From NCBI GenBank assembly GCA_934249275.1, contig CAKQKT010000021.1, positions 1 through 19,893 of the forward strand: a stretch of DNA of 19,893 bases, in the 5' to 3' direction. Source of the stretch: an uncultured Sutterella sp. GTDB lineage: Bacteria; Pseudomonadota; Gammaproteobacteria; Burkholderiales; Burkholderiaceae_F. The notes beneath the pieces are model-generated. The model did no database searches. It was not told where the DNA came from and was given only the letters and a program-made list of their open reading frames with translations. The first letter of the stretch is position 1; each line of letters starts with the position of its first letter. The position numbers were made by a program, and so were the translations under genes. Positions 16,976-19,893 of this stretch are shown here, piece after piece.

Positions 16976-17422
16976 ATGCTGCTTCCGTCTGTTTTTGGTG
17001 AAGATCTGTTTGATGAAGCGTTCCCGTTTGGCCAGCTGACCGATCAGCACGGCCATGACAAGCTCTTCGGCAATCGTGCAGGCCGTCTGATGAAGACCGA
17101 TGTGCGTGAAACTGAAAAGAGCTGGGAGCTTGATGTCGAGCTTCCTGGCTTCAAGAAGGAAAACATCAGCGCCACGCTGAAGGACGGTTATCTGACGATC
17201 AGCGCCGAGAAGGCCGTTGAGGAAACTCAGGACAGTGAAAAGAAGGGCCGTTGCGTGCGTCGCGAACGCTGGTCGGGCGCCTTGAGCCGCGCGTTCTACG
17301 TCGGTGAAGGCGTTACTGAAGAAGACATCAAGGCGAAGTACGAAAACGGCGTTTTGAGTATCTCGATCCCGAAGAAGTCGGCGATTGAGCAGAAGGCTCG
17401 CAAGCTGATCGCCATTGAATGA
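16976..17422 (+). CDS. Hsp20/alpha-crystallin family small heat-shock protein
   Basis: This ATP-independent cytoplasmic holdase has 148 residues and binds unfolding proteins. The N-terminal arm (MLLPSVFGEDLFDEAF) is followed by the alpha-crystallin domain from about residue 40: TDVRETEKSWELDVELPGF, KDGYLTISAEK, RRERWSGALSRAFYVGEGV, then IKAKYENGVLSISIPKK. The C-terminal I-x-I motif (IAI, 145-147) used for oligomer assembly is present. ATG 16976 follows AGGA at 16965-16968. Its promoter is of sigma-32 type and its leader can fold over the ribosome site. GC content over most of the gene is about 56% by my count, lower than in several recBCD stretches I counted. The arm and domain wording resemble Hsp20 of gut Firmicutes as I remember them, so horizontal origin is possible. 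Confidence 0.93.
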   Translation: MLLPSVFGEDLFDEAFPFGQLTDQHGHDKLFGNRAGRLMKTDVRETEKSWELDVELPGFKKENISATLKDGYLTISAEKAVEETQDSEKKGRCVRRERWSGALSRAFYVGEGVTEEDIKAKYENGVLSISIPKKSAIEQKARKLIAIE

Positions 17423-17449
17423 CGGTTTCCGTCATAAGCCTTTGACGCA

Positions 17450-17500
17450 TGAATGACAAACGGGCGTCCTTCCGAAAGGAAGGACGCCCGTTTGCATTCA
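17450..17500. terminator. Bidirectional hairpin terminator between hsp20 and the stress-protein gene
   Basis: CAAACGGGCGTCCTTCC (17457-17473) and its exact complement (17478-17494) make a 17-bp stem with a GAAA loop. The outer arms TGAATG and CATTCA extend it by six more pairs around a one-base bulge. It lies between two convergent genes and offers a short T-run on either strand. A small extra hairpin, GACGG-TTT-CCGTC (17421-17433), sits at the hsp20 stop. Confidence 0.85.
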
Positions 17501-17517
17501 GAAAGCGAACTCAAGCA

Positions 17518-18411
17518 TTAGCGGATGATGAGAAGTGGCACGGAGCTGTTGGCGGCAATCTTCTGGGCGGTGGAGCCCATGAGTGCGGAGCGCAGGTTGC
17601 CGTAGCCGTGGGAGCCCATGACGAGGAGGTCGAGCGGCCTGTTTTCGGCATAGTCGGCGATCACTTCGCCGGGGTTGCCGTCGAGGCGCACGGGCTTGGC
17701 CTTGATGCCGGCGGCTTCGAACTTCGGAACGAGACTATTCATCACGGCTTCGAATTGCTCGCCGCGCATCTTGATCATGTCGGCCGATGCGTTGGAGCTC
17801 GACATCATGCTGGCCATGGAGGAAAGACCGATCGTATGCGTGGAGCGGCCGGCATTGATGAGGTCGTAGCGGGCGTCTGAGCCGAAGAGCGCGCGGTTCT
17901 TCAGAACGAAGTCAACGGCGCGGTCGCCGTATTCGGAACCGTCGCAGGCGATGCCGATGCGAAGCATGGACGTGCCTTCGGGAACCTTGTCGCGGAGCAT
18001 CAGGATCGGACGGCGAGTATGTGCGAGAACGGCGTTCGAAACGGAGCCGAAGAGGAAGCTGTTCATGGCGGAGTGGCCGCGAATGCCCATGACGATGAGG
18101 TCTGCATTGACCTTGTCGGCTTCCTTGACGATTTCTTCGGCTGCCACGCCGACTGCGTAGCGCATGTCGATGTCAAGCTTCGTGTCGCCGAGCAGGGCGC
18201 GCACGGAGGCAAAGAGGCTTTCGGCTTCTTCAGAGTAGTAGTCCTTGATGCTGTGCGGGTCAAGGCTCGAGATCAGGTGCTGCGGGACGGGCTCCTGCGA
18301 GAAGAAGATCGTAACCTTGGGGGCGGTGCCGAGCAGGTCGGTGCGCGTTGTCAGAAATTCAACGGCGCGCAGGCTGTGTTCGGTGCCGTCAACGGGGACG
18401 AGAATATTCAT
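17518..18411 (-). CDS. Tandem-domain universal stress protein (UspA family)
   Basis: This cytoplasmic stress protein has 297 residues and two Usp domains in tandem, like the UspE group. Each half keeps an ATP-binding signature G-x2-G-x9-G-S. The first is GIRGHSAMNSFLFGS (109-123), after MNILVPVDGTEHS; the second is GSHGYGNLRSALMGS (266-280), after IGIACDGSEYGDRAVDF. Both halves therefore look competent to bind ATP. The start codon (complement of 18409-18411) has GGAGG at the complement of 18417-18421, so the longer open frame to 18492 is not used. It converges on hsp20 and shares the long hairpin with it. I see no strong promoter upstream; the 231-base gap to the next gene includes an A/T-rich stretch near 18479-18492. 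Confidence 0.92.
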   Translation of the reverse strand: MNILVPVDGTEHSLRAVEFLTTRTDLLGTAPKVTIFFSQEPVPQHLISSLDPHSIKDYYSEEAESLFASVRALLGDTKLDIDMRYAVGVAAEEIVKEADKVNADLIVMGIRGHSAMNSFLFGSVSNAVLAHTRRPILMLRDKVPEGTSMLRIGIACDGSEYGDRAVDFVLKNRALFGSDARYDLINAGRSTHTIGLSSMASMMSSSNASADMIKMRGEQFEAVMNSLVPKFEAAGIKAKPVRLDGNPGEVIADYAENRPLDLLVMGSHGYGNLRSALMGSTAQKIAANSSVPLLIIR

Positions 18412-18516
18412 TTTTACCTCCAGTGTCCCGCGCCGGTCTTCAGAATTTGCCGAGAGGCATTGCCGCAGCGCAGGACCATATATGAATATCATGCCTGCTT
18501 TTGCAGCTCTTGTGTG

Positions 18517-18567
18517 AAAAAAATCGCCGACTAGGCAAAACGCCTCATTCGCCTTGTGCGAAAGGCG
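18517..18567 (-). terminator. Weak terminator-like region downstream of the AIM24-family gene
   Basis: On the minus strand, a CGCCTT-N6-AAGGCG hairpin (18550-18567) is followed by short GCC/GGC and AGGC/GCCT pairings and then seven T residues (complement of 18517-18523). The final stem next to the T-run is only three to four pairs, so this is a tentative call. It lies about 75 bases past the stop of the upstream gene. Confidence 0.3.
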
Positions 18568-18642
18568 GATGCGTCAAATCAGGAGAGCAGCTTCGCGCAA
18601 TAAAAGAAGAATGAAAAACGGTGTGTCAGGCAGTTGAAGGAT

Positions 18643-19356
18643 TTAATTTTCTGCAGTCTTCTGCATGCGGATGTTGCCCATGATCCAGTCGAGGAATCCG
18701 TCCTTGTTGCGTGAACAGACGAGGATCTTGCCCGAACCGCGGAACTTGAGCACGATGCCTTCGCCGGTCGTCTGGCTGTTGACGAGCTTGCCGAGAATGC
18801 TGTGCTTGCCGGTGTTGAGGCTCAGGTCGTAGCTGAGGTTCTTGTCCCAGGCGACGAGGTGGCCGTTGTCAACCGTGACGGGACGATCGGGAGTGACTTC
18901 GATCTCACGGATGGATCCGAAGCCCGATACGGCGATGCGGCCGCTGCCTTCGGTTCCCATGACGAAAAAGCCGCCTGAGTTGCCTAGCAACGCACGGCCC
19001 AGGCCCTGAGACTTTGTGGCGAGGCTGACGCCTTCGGTGCAGGCGAGAAAGGATCCGTCGGAAAGCAGGTACTGGACGGGACCGACGTCAAGAATGCACA
19101 CGTCGCCGGGCAGGTTCGGCGCAAGGAGCACCGTGCCCGGTTCGTCGTCGGCCTCGATCCTCTGCTGGAAGAACGATTCGTCGTTCATGAACTTGCGGGC
19201 GAGCGAAGCCATGATGCCGCCGCGGGTCTTGCCCTTGAGTGAAAGGACGGAATCCATGGCGACCATGGCATTCGATTCGGCAAGAATGGCCTCGCCTTTT
19301 TCAAGCTTCACGGTTAAAAGCGGATCGACGCCGCCGGTAATCTCAAAGGCAGCCAT
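18643..19356 (-). CDS. AIM24/TIGR00266-family protein of unknown function
   Basis: The 237-residue protein resembles the AIM24 family (TIGR00266): an N-terminal LLTVKLEKGEAILAESNAMVAM, then GGIMASLARKFMNDESFF, a central GPVQYLLSDGSFLACTEGV, and GFGSIREIEV. These proteins form a double-stranded beta-helix fold in which repeated strands pack around glycine-rich turns. The biochemical role in bacteria is unknown; the yeast mitochondrial relative affects inner-membrane organisation. There is no signal peptide or membrane helix. The start codon (complement of 19354-19356) has GGAG at the complement of 19365-19368. A TATAAT-type promoter lies about 36 bases upstream, so it seems to be transcribed alone. 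Confidence 0.85.
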   Translation of the reverse strand: MAAFEITGGVDPLLTVKLEKGEAILAESNAMVAMDSVLSLKGKTRGGIMASLARKFMNDESFFQQRIEADDEPGTVLLAPNLPGDVCILDVGPVQYLLSDGSFLACTEGVSLATKSQGLGRALLGNSGGFFVMGTEGSGRIAVSGFGSIREIEVTPDRPVTVDNGHLVAWDKNLSYDLSLNTGKHSILGKLVNSQTTGEGIVLKFRGSGKILVCSRNKDGFLDWIMGNIRMQKTAEN

Positions 19357-19391
19357 CGGGTGTTCTCCATAAAAAGAATTCGAGTGGAACA

Positions 19392-19397
19392 ATTATA
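19392..19397 (-). promoter_or_regulatory. -10 element of the AIM24-family gene promoter
   Basis: The minus strand reads a perfect TATAAT here, placing the transcript start near 19385 with a leader of about 30 bases. No good -35 hexamer stands at 16-18 bp. A 10-bp palindrome GCCAATTGGC (19422-19431) sits just upstream of where the -35 would be and could be an activator or repressor site. Confidence 0.55.
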
Positions 19398-19443
19398 GAA
19401 ACGCGAAGAATATCGATTGTTGCCAATTGGCGCCAGGCGTGAC

Positions 19444-19476
19444 AAAAAGCTCCCGCCTGCCTTCGCAGACGGGAGC
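19444..19476 (-). terminator. Rho-independent terminator of the iron-sulfur subunit gene
   Basis: On the minus strand, GCTCCCGTCTGC pairs with GCAGGCGGGAGC (12 pairs including one U-G) around a GAAG loop and is followed by five T residues (complement of 19444-19448). It starts 28 bases after the stop of the iron-sulfur gene. Confidence 0.9.
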
Positions 19477-19503
19477 CTGATCGTCATTGAGCGGGACGGC
19501 GCA

Positions 19504-19893
19504 TTAGAGTTTGACGGTCATCCCGACGGCGTCCATGTGCTTCGCGATGTAGCGGATCTTGGGCTTGGTGCCCGCAGCTTCGTTGAGCGGGCGCGCAGCC
19601 TCGATGAGCTTGGCGGTTTCGGGCGTCGGATTGTCATAGTCGACAAAGGTCATGGCGTGGATGCCGCAGGCCTCGACGCAGGCGGGAAGCTGTCCGCGCT
19701 CGGTGCGGTGTGCGCAGAGCGTGCAGTGCTCGGCCTTGCCGGGCGTGCGCACCGTGTGGGGCTTCGCGGGACGTGCGACGAGCGGCAGTTTGTCCCCGAA
19801 ATAGCTGGTCTTGCCTTCGGTGTTGAAGACGGGCACGCCGTACGGGCAGGCGGAGGCGCACATCTTGCAGCCGATGCACTTCTGCTGGTCGAC
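19504..19893 (-). CDS. [4Fe-4S] dicluster electron-transfer subunit (DmsB/NrfC-like), C-terminal part
   Basis: Only the last 129 residues are in the window; the gene enters from beyond 19893 and its frame is open to the edge. CIGCKMCASACPYG is a classic CxxCxxCxxxCP cluster motif. CTLCAHRTERGQLPACVEAC matches the CxxC-x11-CxxxC motif that follows it in subunits of the DmsB/PhsB/NrfC type. Such proteins carry electrons between a membrane anchor and a molybdopterin catalytic subunit in anaerobic respiration (for example DMSO, tetrathionate, polysulfide or nitrite-linked systems). The visible part cannot tell which. It is followed by a strong terminator, so this is the end of its operon. Confidence 0.88.
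   Translation of the reverse strand, partial: VDQQKCIGCKMCASACPYGVPVFNTEGKTSYFGDKLPLVARPAKPHTVRTPGKAEHCTLCAHRTERGQLPACVEACGIHAMTFVDYDNPTPETAKLIEAARPLNEAAGTKPKIRYIAKHMDAVGMTVKL

Noticed and set aside
18479..18492. Extended start of the universal stress protein at the complement of 18492
   Set aside because: The internal start at 18411 has a strong GGAGG and begins with the family's MNILVPVDG; the extra 27 residues have no family match.

Overview
The window is GC-rich bacterial chromosome with tight operons and Shine-Dalgarno-led genes. The protein content (RecBCD, a YbhGFSR-type exporter with its TetR regulator, SotB-like MFS pump, DmsB-like iron-sulfur subunit) points to a proteobacterium. 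My best guess is a host-associated betaproteobacterium of the Sutterella/Parasutterella type. That guess comes from remembered gene content and composition; nothing diagnostic such as 16S rRNA is present.

Layout: (1) 138-9345, plus strand: a complete recC-recB-recD operon encoding the RecBCD helicase-nuclease for double-strand-break repair, closed by a strong intrinsic terminator (9351-9390). (2) 9408-15351, plus strand: a drug/ion exporter operon of the YbhG-YbhF-YbhS-YbhR type (periplasmic adaptor, double-NBD ATPase, two ABC-2 permeases). It ends with a TetR-family regulator, and two matching palindromes flank its promoter, which suggests an autoregulated efflux circuit. (3) 15533-16723, plus: a SotB-like MFS efflux transporter. 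(4) 16746-17422, plus: a heat-shock module made of a hairpin, two overlapping 16-bp palindromes, a good sigma-32-type promoter, a structured 5' leader that can be folded as an RNA thermometer, and an Hsp20 gene. (5) 17450-17500: a 17-bp-stem hairpin shared by the convergent hsp20 and universal stress protein genes. (6) Minus strand, 17518-19893: a tandem-domain universal stress protein, an AIM24/TIGR00266-family protein, and the C-terminal part of a [4Fe-4S] electron-transfer subunit of a molybdoenzyme-type oxidoreductase, which runs off the window.

No gap between genes exceeds about 250 bases. Positions 1-137 hold only the recC upstream region; I see no convincing promoter there. The 181 bases between tetR and the MFS gene show no clear terminator or promoter. 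I found no CRISPR array, insertion sequence, tRNA or rRNA, and no phage genes.

I do not see a clearly undescribed multi-gene system. The most interesting signals are regulatory: the putative heat-sensing leader of hsp20 with palindromes beside its heat-shock promoter, and the double operator in front of the exporter operon. The acidic N-terminal extension of RecB is the most unusual protein feature.
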